In this document: in pieces, positions 19,696 through 29,985 of the stretch
Position numbering within the stretch: the first letter of the stretch is position 1
Layout: the number at the start of each line of letters is the position of its first letter
Origin: Bacteroidota bacterium
GTDB lineage: Bacteria; Bacteroidota; Bacteroidia; B-17B0; Aurantibacillaceae
DNA: 64,000 nt
Reading direction: 5' to 3'
Assembly: GCA_030692515.1 (NCBI GenBank)
Contig: JAUXZS010000020.1
Span: 62,001 to 126,000 of the forward strand
Notes under the pieces: generated by a model
The model's input: the letters and a program-made list of their open reading frames with translations, nothing else
What the model was told of the DNA's origin: nothing
Databases searched by the model: none
Program-made: the position numbers and the translations under genes

Positions 19696-21576
19696 ATGAT
19701 AAAAAAATTACAAAAAATCAAAAGGTATCTTGCTTCAGGAGTTTTTTCTGTTGTAGCAGTTACTTCTGTTAATGCACAATGCTTAGGCATTACTTGTCCT
19801 GGAAACATGACGGTATCTGCCCCTACAAGTTCATGTGGTGCAATGGTAAATTATTCTTTACCGGTTTATAATAATGCATGTTCTACCCAAACATTTAATT
19901 TTACTGGCGTAATGCAAACCTATACTGTACCAGTTGGTGTAACAAGTTTAACAATTACTGCAATGGGTGCTCAAGGTGCAAATCAAACTCCAGGTGGTAC
20001 TGGTGGTTTAGGAGCTTCTGCTCAAGGAGTTCTTTCCGTTAGTGCTGGACAAGTTTTAAATATTTTTGTTGGAGGTCAGAATGGTTATAATGGTGGTGCA
20101 CTTGGTGGCGTAAATGGTAATACAGTTTTTTCTGCTCCGTCAACTGGCACTGCCGGAAATGGTGGAGGAGCCACCGACATTAGAATTGGTGGGGTAGCAT
20201 TAGCTAATAGAGTTTTTGTTGCTGGCGGCGGTGGCGGTGCAGCACACAACGGTGTTTGGCCTAGTTGTCAAACTGCTGGTCCTGCTGGTAATGGTGGAAG
20301 TGGCGGTGGTCTTACTGGAGGCAATGGAAGTGGTGGTTCATCTACTGCTTGTAATTGCACTGGTGGCGGCGGAAATGGTGGTTTCGGTGGAACACAATCT
20401 GCAGGTGGTGCAACTTCAACGTATAATAGCGGTGGCTGTTTACAAACTTGGGGTCCAGGAAATGCAGGCACATTAGGAATAGGTGGAGCAGGCTCTACTG
20501 TTTTTCATAATGGCTCAGGCGGTTGCGGCGGCGGCGGCGGCGGTTATTATGGTGGTGGTTCCGGAGCAAATGGTTCTGACACAACACCCGGTGGTGGTGG
20601 TGGTGGTGGTTCATCTTTTGTAGGAACTGCAACAAGTACCATTTTAACTGCCGGTACAAATACCGGTAATGGCAAAGTTATTATTACGTCTCCAAGTGTT
20701 GCAACAAATACCTTAACGCAAATTGCAGGATTAGCAAGTGGTTCTACTTTTTCAATTGGAACTAATGTTCAAACTTTTTCTGTTACTGATGGCGCTAATT
20801 CAAACACTTGTTCTTTTTCTGTTACTGTAATTGATGCAATAACACCCACAATTACTTGCCCAGGAAATGTTAATCAATGTACAGCTTTAGTTTCTTCTAT
20901 TGCTCCTGTATCAGTTTTAGACAATTGTCCTTCTCCTAATGTTACTTACGCTTTATCGGGAGCTACAACAGGTACTGGAACAACAAATGCAAGTGGTACT
21001 TTTAGTACCGGTGTTACTAACGTTACTTATACAGCTATGGATGCTTCTGGCAATTCAGGAACTTGTTCGTTTAGTGTTAATATTACTGTTGGACCAACAG
21101 TTACTGCTACTTCAAATGCGAGTTTAATTTGTGTTGGACAAACTGCAACTTTAACTGCTAGCGGCGCTAATACTTATACTTGGAATACTGCTGCAACTTC
21201 TACTGTTATTGCAGTTTCACCTACAGTTACAACTTCATATACAGTTACTGGTTCTAATGGCGGTACTTGTACTGTTGCTTATGTTATTACACAATCCGTT
21301 TCAGCTTGTACAGGAATTAATGGTGTTGTTATAAATAATCCTGCAATTGAAGTTTTTCCAAATCCTAACAATGGCGAATTTAATGTAAACTTAAATTCAG
21401 TTTCTGAAAATACGTTTATTGAAGTCTATAATTCAATAGGACAGTTAATTACTAAAGAAAAAACAACTCGTTTAAATAATTCTCTGAATTTAAAAAACGA
21501 AGCAAATGGTATTTATATTATTAAAATTATTGAAAATGGAGAGCTGATTCAAAAAAGCAACTTTATAAAACAATAA
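19696..21576 (+). CDS. Glycine-rich, HYR-domain secreted protein with T9SS type A sorting domain
   Basis: Signal peptide; FTGVMQTYTVPVGVTSLTITAMGAQG; poly-Gly runs; HYR-like ITCPGNVNQCTA; C-term IEVFPNPNNGEFNVNL...GIYIIKIIENGELIQKSNFIKQ. Confidence 0.9.
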   Translation: MIKKLQKIKRYLASGVFSVVAVTSVNAQCLGITCPGNMTVSAPTSSCGAMVNYSLPVYNNACSTQTFNFTGVMQTYTVPVGVTSLTITAMGAQGANQTPGGTGGLGASAQGVLSVSAGQVLNIFVGGQNGYNGGALGGVNGNTVFSAPSTGTAGNGGGATDIRIGGVALANRVFVAGGGGGAAHNGVWPSCQTAGPAGNGGSGGGLTGGNGSGGSSTACNCTGGGGNGGFGGTQSAGGATSTYNSGGCLQTWGPGNAGTLGIGGAGSTVFHNGSGGCGGGGGGYYGGGSGANGSDTTPGGGGGGGSSFVGTATSTILTAGTNTGNGKVIITSPSVATNTLTQIAGLASGSTFSIGTNVQTFSVTDGANSNTCSFSVTVIDAITPTITCPGNVNQCTALVSSIAPVSVLDNCPSPNVTYALSGATTGTGTTNASGTFSTGVTNVTYTAMDASGNSGTCSFSVNITVGPTVTATSNASLICVGQTATLTASGANTYTWNTAATSTVIAVSPTVTTSYTVTGSNGGTCTVAYVITQSVSACTGINGVVINNPAIEVFPNPNNGEFNVNLNSVSENTFIEVYNSIGQLITKEKTTRLNNSLNLKNEANGIYIIKIIENGELIQKSNFIKQ

Positions 21577-21601
21577 CAGCTTAATTTTACTTCTTTCTTA
21601 A

Positions 21602-21632
21602 AACCCATCTCATATAAGAGATGGGTTTTTTT
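21602..21632 (+). terminator. Rho-independent terminator
   Basis: aacccatctc-atataa-gagatgggtt 10-bp stem + T7. Confidence 0.9.
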
Positions 21633-21647
21633 ATTTACCTTTAGTAT

Positions 21648-22217
21648 GTGAATTATTTAGCACATGCTTTTTTATCGAATAATGACGATAACCTTTTAAT
21701 AGGTAATTTTATTGCCGATCATTTACGCGGCAATAATTTTAAAAATTATCCAACTGAAATAATAAATGGTATTTATCTACATCGTAAAATTGATTCTTTT
21801 ACTGATAATCATTTAAGCTTTAAAGCAAGTAAACGCTTATTTTACGGCAATTATGAAAGATATAGTGGCATTTTAATAGATATTTATTTTGATTACTTTT
21901 TAGCTAAAAAATTTACCAAGTATTCTAATACTTCATTAAAAGAATTTTGTGAAATAGTTTACACTACTTACTCAAATAACCAACATTATTTACCCCAAAG
22001 TAGTTCTAGATTTTTAGAATATGTGATAAAAAACAATATCTATTCTGCCTATTCATCCTTAGAAGGAATTGAAAAAGTTTTGTTTCATTTATCGCATAGA
22101 ATACAACATGGCGTTATGCTAAATGAATCAATAAGTATTTTTAGGGAAAATGAATTAGCCTTAGAATCAAATTTTGATTTATTGTTTAGCGACGCCGTAA
22201 ACGAATTTATTAAGTAA
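21648..22217 (+). CDS. acpH: Acyl carrier protein phosphodiesterase (GTG start)
   Basis: MNYLAHAFLSNNDDNLLIGNFIADHLRG; DUF479/AcpH signature; preceded by TACCTTTA gtat GTG. Confidence 0.85.
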   Translation: MNYLAHAFLSNNDDNLLIGNFIADHLRGNNFKNYPTEIINGIYLHRKIDSFTDNHLSFKASKRLFYGNYERYSGILIDIYFDYFLAKKFTKYSNTSLKEFCEIVYTTYSNNQHYLPQSSSRFLEYVIKNNIYSAYSSLEGIEKVLFHLSHRIQHGVMLNESISIFRENELALESNFDLLFSDAVNEFIK

Positions 22218-22514
22218 TTATTCGCTTTCGAAAAAGTTTATTTTATTTTTTAAGAACTTTACTTCTTCTTGTAATGAATTTACTTTTTGTAATAAATGAG
22301 ATATAGCTTCAATTCCCTCGGCATTAATATCTAAATCGTAATGCAATCGAATCATTTTTTCTAGTTCGTTTATTTTTTCTTTTTCAATATAACTTACCTC
22401 TTCATGAATAACGAAAGTTAACAAACCAAGTTCATTCAATGAATTAATAAAGGTAATATCAATTTTATGTATCTCACAAAATTGGTTTGCCGGGATATAA
22501 TTTTCAATTTCCAT
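22218..22514 (-). CDS. cbpM: Chaperone modulator CbpM-like
   Basis: MerR-like small protein, LHYDLDINAEGIEAISHLLQKV, directly downstream of cbpA-like gene. Confidence 0.85.
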   Translation of the reverse strand: MEIENYIPANQFCEIHKIDITFINSLNELGLLTFVIHEEVSYIEKEKINELEKMIRLHYDLDINAEGIEAISHLLQKVNSLQEEVKFLKNKINFFESE

Positions 22515-23413
22515 TATTTCTTTAGTTTTGCTAATTCTTGAAACAATTCTTTTTCTTTATCACTTAAGTTAGTAGGTATTTTAATTTTATACGTAACATA
22601 TAAATCACCAAACTCGCCTTCTTTTTTATAAACTGGAAATCCCTTTCCTTTTAATTTTACTTTAGTGCCATTTTGAGTTTCGGGCTTCACCGGTAATTTA
22701 ACTTTACCATCAAACGTATCAATTGTAATTTCTCCTCCTAAAACAGCGGAATAAATATCTAAATCAACATCACAATAAAGATTATTACCTTCTCTTTTAA
22801 AGTTGGTGTTATTTGAAATAGAAAAGGTAATATACAAATCTCCATTTGGTCCACCATTTACACCTTCGCCACCATGATTTGGTATTTTTATTACCTGCCC
22901 ATTTTCAACTCCTGCCGGAATAGTTAAACGAATACTTTTTCCATTTACAGTTAATGTTTGTTTATGAGTAGTATAAACATCCCTCAAGTCTAAATGTAAT
23001 TCGGCATTAAAATCCTGCCCTCTGTATTTTACTGCTCCTCCACCCCCTCTTCTACCCTGCCCGCCAAACATGGATTCAAAAAAATCAGAATAATCATCCT
23101 CAGAAAAATTTGCTCCGCCGCCCTGATGTGAACTAAAACCTCCACCGCTTTGAGATCTTTGCTGACCAGCTTTTTCAAACTCATCTGCATGCTTCCAATC
23201 CTTACCGTACTTATCAAATTTCTTTCTTTTTTCGGGATCACTTAATACTTCATTGGCTTCATTAATTTGTTGAAACTTTTTGTTAGCATTAACATCGTTT
23301 GGATTTAAATCAGGATGATATTTACGTGCTAATTTACGATAAGCCTTTTTTATATCCGCTTCAGAGGCATTTTTGTTTAATTCAAGTATTTTATAATAAT
23401 CTATAAATTCCAT
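22514..23413 (-). CDS. cbpA: DnaJ C-terminal domain protein, CbpA-like
   Basis: J domain with HPD (RKYHPDLNPND), Gly-rich linker, DnaJ C-terminal domains, no zinc-finger repeats. Confidence 0.92.
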   Translation of the reverse strand: MEFIDYYKILELNKNASEADIKKAYRKLARKYHPDLNPNDVNANKKFQQINEANEVLSDPEKRKKFDKYGKDWKHADEFEKAGQQRSQSGGGFSSHQGGGANFSEDDYSDFFESMFGGQGRRGGGGAVKYRGQDFNAELHLDLRDVYTTHKQTLTVNGKSIRLTIPAGVENGQVIKIPNHGGEGVNGGPNGDLYITFSISNNTNFKREGNNLYCDVDLDIYSAVLGGEITIDTFDGKVKLPVKPETQNGTKVKLKGKGFPVYKKEGEFGDLYVTYKIKIPTNLSDKEKELFQELAKLKK

Positions 23414-23418
23414 TTAGT

Positions 23419-24006
23419 TTATTTTTTTATTTCATTACTTGTATTGTTTTCAGATGTTTTCAGAGTTTCATTTTTTGTTCTAACTCTTTTATAAATTGTA
23501 ACGCTTAGCATTAATATTACGGCAAAAGCAATTAAACCTAAAATACCCCACAATAAACCTGATGTAGATTTTACAACAACTAAAAAAACTATACCTACCA
23601 AAAAAACAGTAGCAAGCTCATTAAACATTCGCAATTTAAATGAACTAAGTTTAAACAATCCATTATTTTGTGAATTTAAAATACTTTGACAGCCGATATG
23701 ATAAGCGGTTAATAAACCAACCGCAATTAATTTTAACCACATCCATGGCTGAGATAAATAATAAGTCATATTTGAAAATATCATCCAAAAACCAAAAATA
23801 TAAGTTCCAATCATCGAAGGCCAGCCAATAATATACCACAGCTTTTTTTGCATGATAAGCAATTGTTGCGTTAGTATAGGCCGAGCAATATCATCCTTAC
23901 CTTGTGCCTCGTTGCAATAGATAAATAATCTAACTATATAAAATAAAGCTGCAAACCAACAAATTACAAATATTATATGAAGAGCTTTAACGTATGAAAT
24001 ATCCAT
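23419..24006 (-). CDS. hemJ: HemJ-like protoporphyrinogen oxidase
   Basis: MDISYVKALHIIFVICWFAALFYIVRLFIYCNEA: HemJ N-terminus with conserved His; 4-TM pattern. Confidence 0.88.
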   Translation of the reverse strand: MDISYVKALHIIFVICWFAALFYIVRLFIYCNEAQGKDDIARPILTQQLLIMQKKLWYIIGWPSMIGTYIFGFWMIFSNMTYYLSQPWMWLKLIAVGLLTAYHIGCQSILNSQNNGLFKLSSFKLRMFNELATVFLVGIVFLVVVKSTSGLLWGILGLIAFAVILMLSVTIYKRVRTKNETLKTSENNTSNEIKK

Positions 24007-24010
24007 AATA

Positions 24011-24018
24011 CAAAAATA
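24011..24018 (-). promoter_or_regulatory. -7 box TATTTTTG, 4 nt before hemJ ATG
   Basis: Minus strand: TATTTTTG tatt ATG. Confidence 0.6.
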
Positions 24019-24075
24019 AAGTATTATGACTAATTTTACACCAGTTTTATTAACTTAAATAAAACTAATGTAAAT

Positions 24076-24591
24076 ATGAAATCAAAAACGCCCTCACAAT
24101 CAGTTACAATAAACACAGAAGTTGTTTTACCAAATGATACAAATCACGTTGGAAATTTATTTGGAGGTAAATTATTACAATGGGTTGATATAACAGCAGC
24201 AATTGCCGCGCAAAGGCATTGCGGAAGAGTTGTAGTTACCGCAGCAATTAACCATGTTTCGTTCGAGAATCCAATAAGCCAAAATAGTATTGTAACGCTA
24301 GAAGCAAAAGTGAGCAGAGCTTTTACAAGTAGCATGGAGATTTTTGTGGATGTTTTTGTAGAAAATCCAGTAACTGGAGTTAAAACTAAATGCAACGAAG
24401 CAATATTAACTTTTGTTGCTATTGATCAAAATGGCTCGCCCTTGCCTGTACCTGCTTTAGTTCCTGAAACAGAAATAGAACAAAAACGATTTGACAGTGC
24501 GTTAAGAAGAAGACAACTTTCTTTAATACTTGGTGGAAGAATGAAGCCAGAAGAAGCAACCGAATTAAGGGCGCTGTTTATGAAGGATTAA
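24076..24591 (+). CDS. Acyl-CoA thioesterase (hotdog)
   Basis: LPNDTNHVGNLFGGKLLQWVDITAAIAAQRHCG. Confidence 0.93.
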   Translation: MKSKTPSQSVTINTEVVLPNDTNHVGNLFGGKLLQWVDITAAIAAQRHCGRVVVTAAINHVSFENPISQNSIVTLEAKVSRAFTSSMEIFVDVFVENPVTGVKTKCNEAILTFVAIDQNGSPLPVPALVPETEIEQKRFDSALRRRQLSLILGGRMKPEEATELRALFMKD

Positions 24592-26115
24592 CTATTTTTT
24601 ATAATGTAATTCCTTTTTTGATTTTGGTCGCTTATCATATTGCCAATTAAAGCCTTTTAATTTAGCTTCTTCAGCATCAACATCTTTTATTGGAGTAATA
24701 ACTCCCTTTACATTAGGTTTTAATGTAACTCTATCTATATCTCCGTTTTTAAACCACATATTAATATCGGTGCAAGTTGTTTTATTTAAACCTGCTAGTT
24801 TATTTTTGTTTTTGACATAATACAACATTTCTGCATTTCCAAGAACAATAACTTTTCGTATGGTATCATTCTGAATAAATCCCTCAACACTTCGCCCTGA
24901 GAATTGATTAAATTTATTTATAGAATCAGCTTGTTGAATTAAAAAGGCATTGTTTTCTAACTTAAAACCGTTAATAGAATTTTTTCCTATGAACACTTTA
25001 ATTAATTTTGCTGTTGCTTGGGATTTTGTGCTCCACAAAACAGGACTCTTAAATAATTGCAGTAACGAATCTTTTGTGTTTAGCGATGCAGAATCTGCTC
25101 TGCCCTGCACATCACTTTTATAAATTTTTACATTATGGTAAGCATTCAAAAAATTATCAACCGAGTCCAAATCTCTATGATATAAAGTATCAGCGGCTAT
25201 AAATAGAGTGTCGTTATCAACTATTCTTGCGTAAATTGGATTTATTGTGATTAATGCTTCGGATTGTTTTTGTTTAAATTCTGCATAGCCTCCAAAAATA
25301 ATAGACTTTTGAGAAGTGTCAATTAAACGAACATTTCGATACGCTCTTCCTATTTGAGCGTTTCTATCATAAAATAAACTATCGCCGGTTAATTTTTGTT
25401 GCGATGTAACTAATAAAGCATTTACACTAAATTGTGCCTTTTCTTTATTGGTATCATACCAACCATTTTCGCAATAAATATAATCTGTTTTACTAAAAAT
25501 AATACTTGGTCCAAAAAAATAGGCGGTTTTTGAAATTGTATTATAGCGTAGCGTATCGGAATTCATTGTATACTTTGGGTTTGTAAGTACAACATCATAG
25601 TGAAATGCTAAATCTTTTGTTGCCGAATAATAGTGACCATTTTTGCTAGTTAACACATTTTCTTTATTGACAATTTTACCGCCATCATAATAATTTGCGA
25701 TTGAATTCCCTACATCAAAGGTTAATATATTTGTAGTAAGCACCATGTCTTTTTCTGTACAAGTAACGCTATTTTGAAGTGACGCTAATTTTGTTTTTCC
25801 ATCATACTGTAATTTCCCACCGGTTACTTTTATACTATCTCCTTTAGTAATAACAATATGTCCAGAGGCATCCATTCTGTTTTCCTTATCATATAACCAA
25901 GCCGTATCACAATTTAAAATAGCCCCATCATGCTCAAATACAGCGTTATTCGTTAATAGTTTGGCGTTACTTTTACTTTCATCATATGAGAGATTGCCAT
26001 GTAAAATTTTAATAAATTTTTGCTCTTTTACAGGAGGTTTAGCATCTACTTTCTTATTTGTTTGCGCTTGGTAAACAACAACTAAAAACATAAATATGTA
26101 AAAAAACTTATTCAA
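24592..26115 (-). CDS. OstA/LptA-like protein
   Basis: Repeated OstA motifs: DTAWLYDKENRMDASGHIVITKGDSIKVTGGKLQYDGKTKLASLQNSV. Confidence 0.87.
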   Translation of the reverse strand: MNKFFYIFMFLVVVYQAQTNKKVDAKPPVKEQKFIKILHGNLSYDESKSNAKLLTNNAVFEHDGAILNCDTAWLYDKENRMDASGHIVITKGDSIKVTGGKLQYDGKTKLASLQNSVTCTEKDMVLTTNILTFDVGNSIANYYDGGKIVNKENVLTSKNGHYYSATKDLAFHYDVVLTNPKYTMNSDTLRYNTISKTAYFFGPSIIFSKTDYIYCENGWYDTNKEKAQFSVNALLVTSQQKLTGDSLFYDRNAQIGRAYRNVRLIDTSQKSIIFGGYAEFKQKQSEALITINPIYARIVDNDTLFIAADTLYHRDLDSVDNFLNAYHNVKIYKSDVQGRADSASLNTKDSLLQLFKSPVLWSTKSQATAKLIKVFIGKNSINGFKLENNAFLIQQADSINKFNQFSGRSVEGFIQNDTIRKVIVLGNAEMLYYVKNKNKLAGLNKTTCTDINMWFKNGDIDRVTLKPNVKGVITPIKDVDAEEAKLKGFNWQYDKRPKSKKELHYKK

Positions 26116-27277
26116 TATTACGTTTTGTAGGTTGCCATATACTTGTTTCTACCCCTTTCACAAATATTAAAAAACCTTTTAACAATGCTAAATTCATTAA
26201 ATAAAAATGGCTAATAAATTTAAAAATTGATAACTTAAAAGGTAAAACAAGATTAATGATTGGCATTAACATTAAAAAAAATTGGACACAAAATAACACC
26301 AAAAACAATTGAGAACTAAACAAAAGAATTATTGAGCAACATAAACAAATAAGTAAAAAGAATGGTGTTAACCAACGTAAAACCTTGTGCGACCAAAAAG
26401 CAAAAGCAATTTTATTCCAAAAAGGAAAAAGGAGTTTTTTATACCTGAATAAATTTTGAAAATTCCCAATTGAAATTCTTACTTTCCTTTTAAACTCCTC
26501 GTCGGCTTGAGTTGGAACATCTTCATAACAAATTGCATTTTTATCAAAAACAATTGACTTTCCTTGTTCGATAACGTTCATTGTCATGAAAAAATCATCC
26601 ATAAAAAAATTAGTAGGCACAGGCCTATAAAATTCCTTTCTTATCGCGTAACACCCACCTTCGGCGCCCATAACAATGTTCCAGCGTTGATACTCGGCAA
26701 ACTTAATTTTATTCTCAAAAACAATATAAGATTTTTCTTGTTTAGCAATACCCAAATCAGAACCAGAAACTTTAATAATATTGGCGCAAACCTGCGCAAA
26801 TTTTTCATCTTTAAAATGCCGAACCAAATTAAAAATAGTGTCTTCTTTAAATATCACATTCGCATCGGTTAAAATAAAAATATCTTCATTAACATTTTCA
26901 GCTAAAGCATTAATGATATTTGCTTTGCCTGATCTTCCTCCAAACTTAATTAAGTTTAAGTTGGGATATTGCAGACATAACTTAGAAATGATATCGTCAG
27001 TTTTATCCGTAGAAGCATCAGAGCCAACATAAACTTTAATTTTTGATAAGGGATAGTTTGTTTTAAAAACTGATAAAAGTTTTTCTTTGATTATTTTTTC
27101 CTCATTATAAGCAGCAATTAATAAACCAACAGTTGGTAAATTATCATCTATAGAATATAGGACGTCTTCTTTTTTATCTTTTACAGTAAATAAAATCATC
27201 CATAAAGGATAAAACAAATAGGTTTGAAGTATTAATACTACCGAAACAAAAAAAAGTATAATTAAAAAACTATGCAT
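26108..27277 (-). CDS. Glycosyltransferase family 2, membrane-bound
   Basis: LIAAYNEEKIIKEKL...SDASTDKTDDI...LTDANVIF; C-terminal TM helices. Confidence 0.92.
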   Translation of the reverse strand: MHSFLIILFFVSVVLILQTYLFYPLWMILFTVKDKKEDVLYSIDDNLPTVGLLIAAYNEEKIIKEKLLSVFKTNYPLSKIKVYVGSDASTDKTDDIISKLCLQYPNLNLIKFGGRSGKANIINALAENVNEDIFILTDANVIFKEDTIFNLVRHFKDEKFAQVCANIIKVSGSDLGIAKQEKSYIVFENKIKFAEYQRWNIVMGAEGGCYAIRKEFYRPVPTNFFMDDFFMTMNVIEQGKSIVFDKNAICYEDVPTQADEEFKRKVRISIGNFQNLFRYKKLLFPFWNKIAFAFWSHKVLRWLTPFFLLICLCCSIILLFSSQLFLVLFCVQFFLMLMPIINLVLPFKLSIFKFISHFYLMNLALLKGFLIFVKGVETSIWQPTKRNIE

Positions 27278-28478
27278 TTAGTATGGTGTTATAAAACTGA
27301 ACTAATTTTGAAACTACAGTTTTATTATCAAATTCTTTATAAGCAAATTCAGACGCGTTTTTTTCAAGTTCAATTCTTTTATCAGAATTAGTTAATAATT
27401 CAATAACAGCATCGCTAAAATCATTAGCCGTATCAGCAATTAAAATATCTTTCTTTGGATCGCAATTAATTCCTTCAGCACCAATAGAAGTACTAACAAT
27501 AGCCTTTCCATAAGCCATACCCTCAATTATTTTAATTCGTAAACCGCTGCCAGAAAGCAATGGCACTAACATAATTTGATATTGCTCGTAAAAAGCTCTA
27601 CTATCAATCACATTTTCTATCACTAAAACATTTGGCAAACTTAATTGCAAAAAACTTTGAGGCATTCCTCTTCCTGCAACTACAAATCTAGAATCCGGAA
27701 CAGCTTTATAAATTTTATTCCAGCAATTTTTAAGAAACCAATTTACAGCTTCCTGATTAGGCATCCAATCCATCGAGCCAAAATAAAAAATTGTTTTTTC
27801 TTTAATATTTACATTATTTTTAGTTTGATAATTCTTCACATCAACTCCTGTAATACAAGTAAAAATATTTTTTTTAAACCCCATTGTTTCAAACAAATGT
27901 TTGTCGTTGTTTGTGATTGGAATAATAGCATCTAATTTATTAAGCACCCTATGCTCAAACTTTTTTAAACGCTTATTTTGAAGCTTTAAATAAAAATTTA
28001 GAATGCTTTTTTTTGAATTACCCAAATGTCTCTCCCAAATTTTGTTTTCTACATTATGAGCTCTAAGTATTATTTTTGCATTACTATACTTTTTAATAGT
28101 ATTAATGTAAACGGCTACAAAAACGCCTTCTAATTGAATAATATCAAATTTATTATTAGATAATATTTCAATTAATTTGGCATTAAATTCTTCGAAATAA
28201 AAACGAGAAACAAAATAAGATTGATTAGAAAATAAATTAGAAAACGCTCCTAACAAACTTGTATCGGTGTTTTTGAAAACCGAAGTGTAATTTGAATTTT
28301 GCTTAAATTCTTCGGGAACTCCAGCATCTGCTTTAAAATGTTTTTTTGTGTTAATAGTTAATAAATGTAATTTCACGCCATTCTCTATAAGCCCCTGTGC
28401 CATATTATAGATAGCAATACTACTTCCATCGTTTGCTGGAAATGGAGCCTTATTACATATTTGAAGAACCTTAAGCAA
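27270..28478 (-). CDS. Glycosyltransferase family 4
   Basis: VLQICNKAPFPANDGSSIAIYNMAQGL; GSGLRIKIIEGMAYGKAIVSTSIGAEGI. Start probably TTG 28478 (LLKVLQIC), so overlap with upstream gene is 8 nt rather than 62. Confidence 0.88.
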   Translation of the reverse strand: MLKVLQICNKAPFPANDGSSIAIYNMAQGLIENGVKLHLLTINTKKHFKADAGVPEEFKQNSNYTSVFKNTDTSLLGAFSNLFSNQSYFVSRFYFEEFNAKLIEILSNNKFDIIQLEGVFVAVYINTIKKYSNAKIILRAHNVENKIWERHLGNSKKSILNFYLKLQNKRLKKFEHRVLNKLDAIIPITNNDKHLFETMGFKKNIFTCITGVDVKNYQTKNNVNIKEKTIFYFGSMDWMPNQEAVNWFLKNCWNKIYKAVPDSRFVVAGRGMPQSFLQLSLPNVLVIENVIDSRAFYEQYQIMLVPLLSGSGLRIKIIEGMAYGKAIVSTSIGAEGINCDPKKDILIADTANDFSDAVIELLTNSDKRIELEKNASEFAYKEFDNKTVVSKLVQFYNTILNA

Positions 28479-29907
28479 GTTTTTTATTTTTAAATAATTT
28501 TGCAATCCATAAATAATAAACGGTAACATCAAAAATCGCAGAGTCTTTTGCTGCTTTGTAAGTTAAAAACATACTTATTGGTAAAAAAATAACTAAGGGT
28601 GTCCACATGGCTTGCCAGACGGGTATATTACCTTCATATGCTAAACTAGTAAATGCTTCGGTTAAAATAAAATAAGCTAAAAAGAAAAACACTGCCACTA
28701 CAACAGGTAAACCTAAACCACCTTTTTTTATTATAGCACCCAAAGGTGCTCCAACAAAAAATAAAATAATACAAGCAAAACAAACTACAATTTTTTTATG
28801 CCATTCAACATTTAATTGATCTATACTTTGTTTCTCTGAATTTACATTTAGCTCTGCGGCATCAATATAACTTGCTCCCGAACGAGCAATATTCATTGCG
28901 TTTTCAATACTTCTAACATAATCTGCAGTCGACAAACTATCATAAAATTGCTTTATTGAAATTGTTTTAATTTTACTGTTATTATTTATAAAGTTGGAAA
29001 TCCTTCCATAAAAAAATAATTTCGATTGTCTTTCCAATTCAAATAGTCGTTTATTTACAAATCTAGAAGTAGAATCTACAACTGAATCTATTTGCCAAAT
29101 ATTCATCATTTCTTCATGCCCCTTAAATTGATTTTCATCGGTACGTTTCAATTTAAAATCAACAAGCTCAATATTTACCTGCAATTGCTTAAAATTTAAT
29201 TGAGACAAAGGCTTTTTATTTGAAGGTAATCCAGACTGATTAATAACTTCTTCGTACCTATTGCCGTTTTGCAAAATCAAAACCAAAGCGCTCGTATCTG
29301 CTGTTGTTGTTAGCTTTCCTGTTTTAGCATACATCTGCACGTTATTTCCTTGATGAGCGCTATGGTCATAAATAAAAATATCTTTTAAAGTATCTTTATT
29401 GGCCGATTTTTTTCCAACGCGTAGGCTAAAATTATCTATTTTATTATAAAATATTCCTTCTTTAATATTTACTGTTGGTTTTTTTTGTCTTATGTCATAT
29501 AAAAGCGATTGAAATTTTAAATGAACAACTGGTAAAATAAAATTATTAAACAAAAAAGTCATTCCGGCCAAAATAATTATAAACACAAAAACAGGTTTAA
29601 TAATGCTAAAAAGCGATAATCCTGAAGATTTCATGGCGGCCAATTCGTAATTCTCGGCTAAATTCCCGAAACTCATAATTGAGGCTAGCAGAACCGCCAA
29701 GGGTATGCACTGTGGAATAAGGCTTATCCAGGCATAGCTAAATAATTTAATAAGATCTAAAGTATTAAGACCTTTACCAATAAATTCATCTAAATAGGTT
29801 ATAACAATGGTTACCAAAAAAAACAAGAACACACTGATGAATAGTGTTGAAATAAAAGGGGGAAGAAACGACTTTAGCGTTAGTGTATGGAGTTTTTTTA
29901 ATAACAC
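28471..29907 (-). CDS. LptF/LptG family permease (GTG start)
   Basis: YjgP/YjgQ topology; IPQCIPLAVLLASIMSFGNLAENYELAAMKSSGLS. Confidence 0.93.
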   Translation of the reverse strand: MLLKKLHTLTLKSFLPPFISTLFISVFLFFLVTIVITYLDEFIGKGLNTLDLIKLFSYAWISLIPQCIPLAVLLASIMSFGNLAENYELAAMKSSGLSLFSIIKPVFVFIIILAGMTFLFNNFILPVVHLKFQSLLYDIRQKKPTVNIKEGIFYNKIDNFSLRVGKKSANKDTLKDIFIYDHSAHQGNNVQMYAKTGKLTTTADTSALVLILQNGNRYEEVINQSGLPSNKKPLSQLNFKQLQVNIELVDFKLKRTDENQFKGHEEMMNIWQIDSVVDSTSRFVNKRLFELERQSKLFFYGRISNFINNNSKIKTISIKQFYDSLSTADYVRSIENAMNIARSGASYIDAAELNVNSEKQSIDQLNVEWHKKIVVCFACIILFFVGAPLGAIIKKGGLGLPVVVAVFFFLAYFILTEAFTSLAYEGNIPVWQAMWTPLVIFLPISMFLTYKAAKDSAIFDVTVYYLWIAKLFKNKKLA

Positions 29908-29970
29908 AATAATTGCTTAAAAATACGTTAATTTAGTTATTTTTAAGGCGGTAAATTAATTAAACTTTGT

Positions 29971-29978
29971 TATTTTTG
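29971..29978 (+). promoter_or_regulatory. -7 box TATTTTTG, 7 nt before ATG 29986
   Basis: TAnnTTTG match. Confidence 0.5.
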
Positions 29979-29985
29979 TTGGCAT

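Noticed and set aside
20216-21127. ORFs inside the Gly-rich gene (20216..20476, 20268..20471, 20939..21127)
   Set aside because: Frame shadows of GGN-rich codons (Leu/Val- or Pro-rich), no independent start signals.
26564-27032. Plus-strand ORFs antisense to the GT2 gene
   Set aside because: Shadow ORFs, no promoter or homology-like features.
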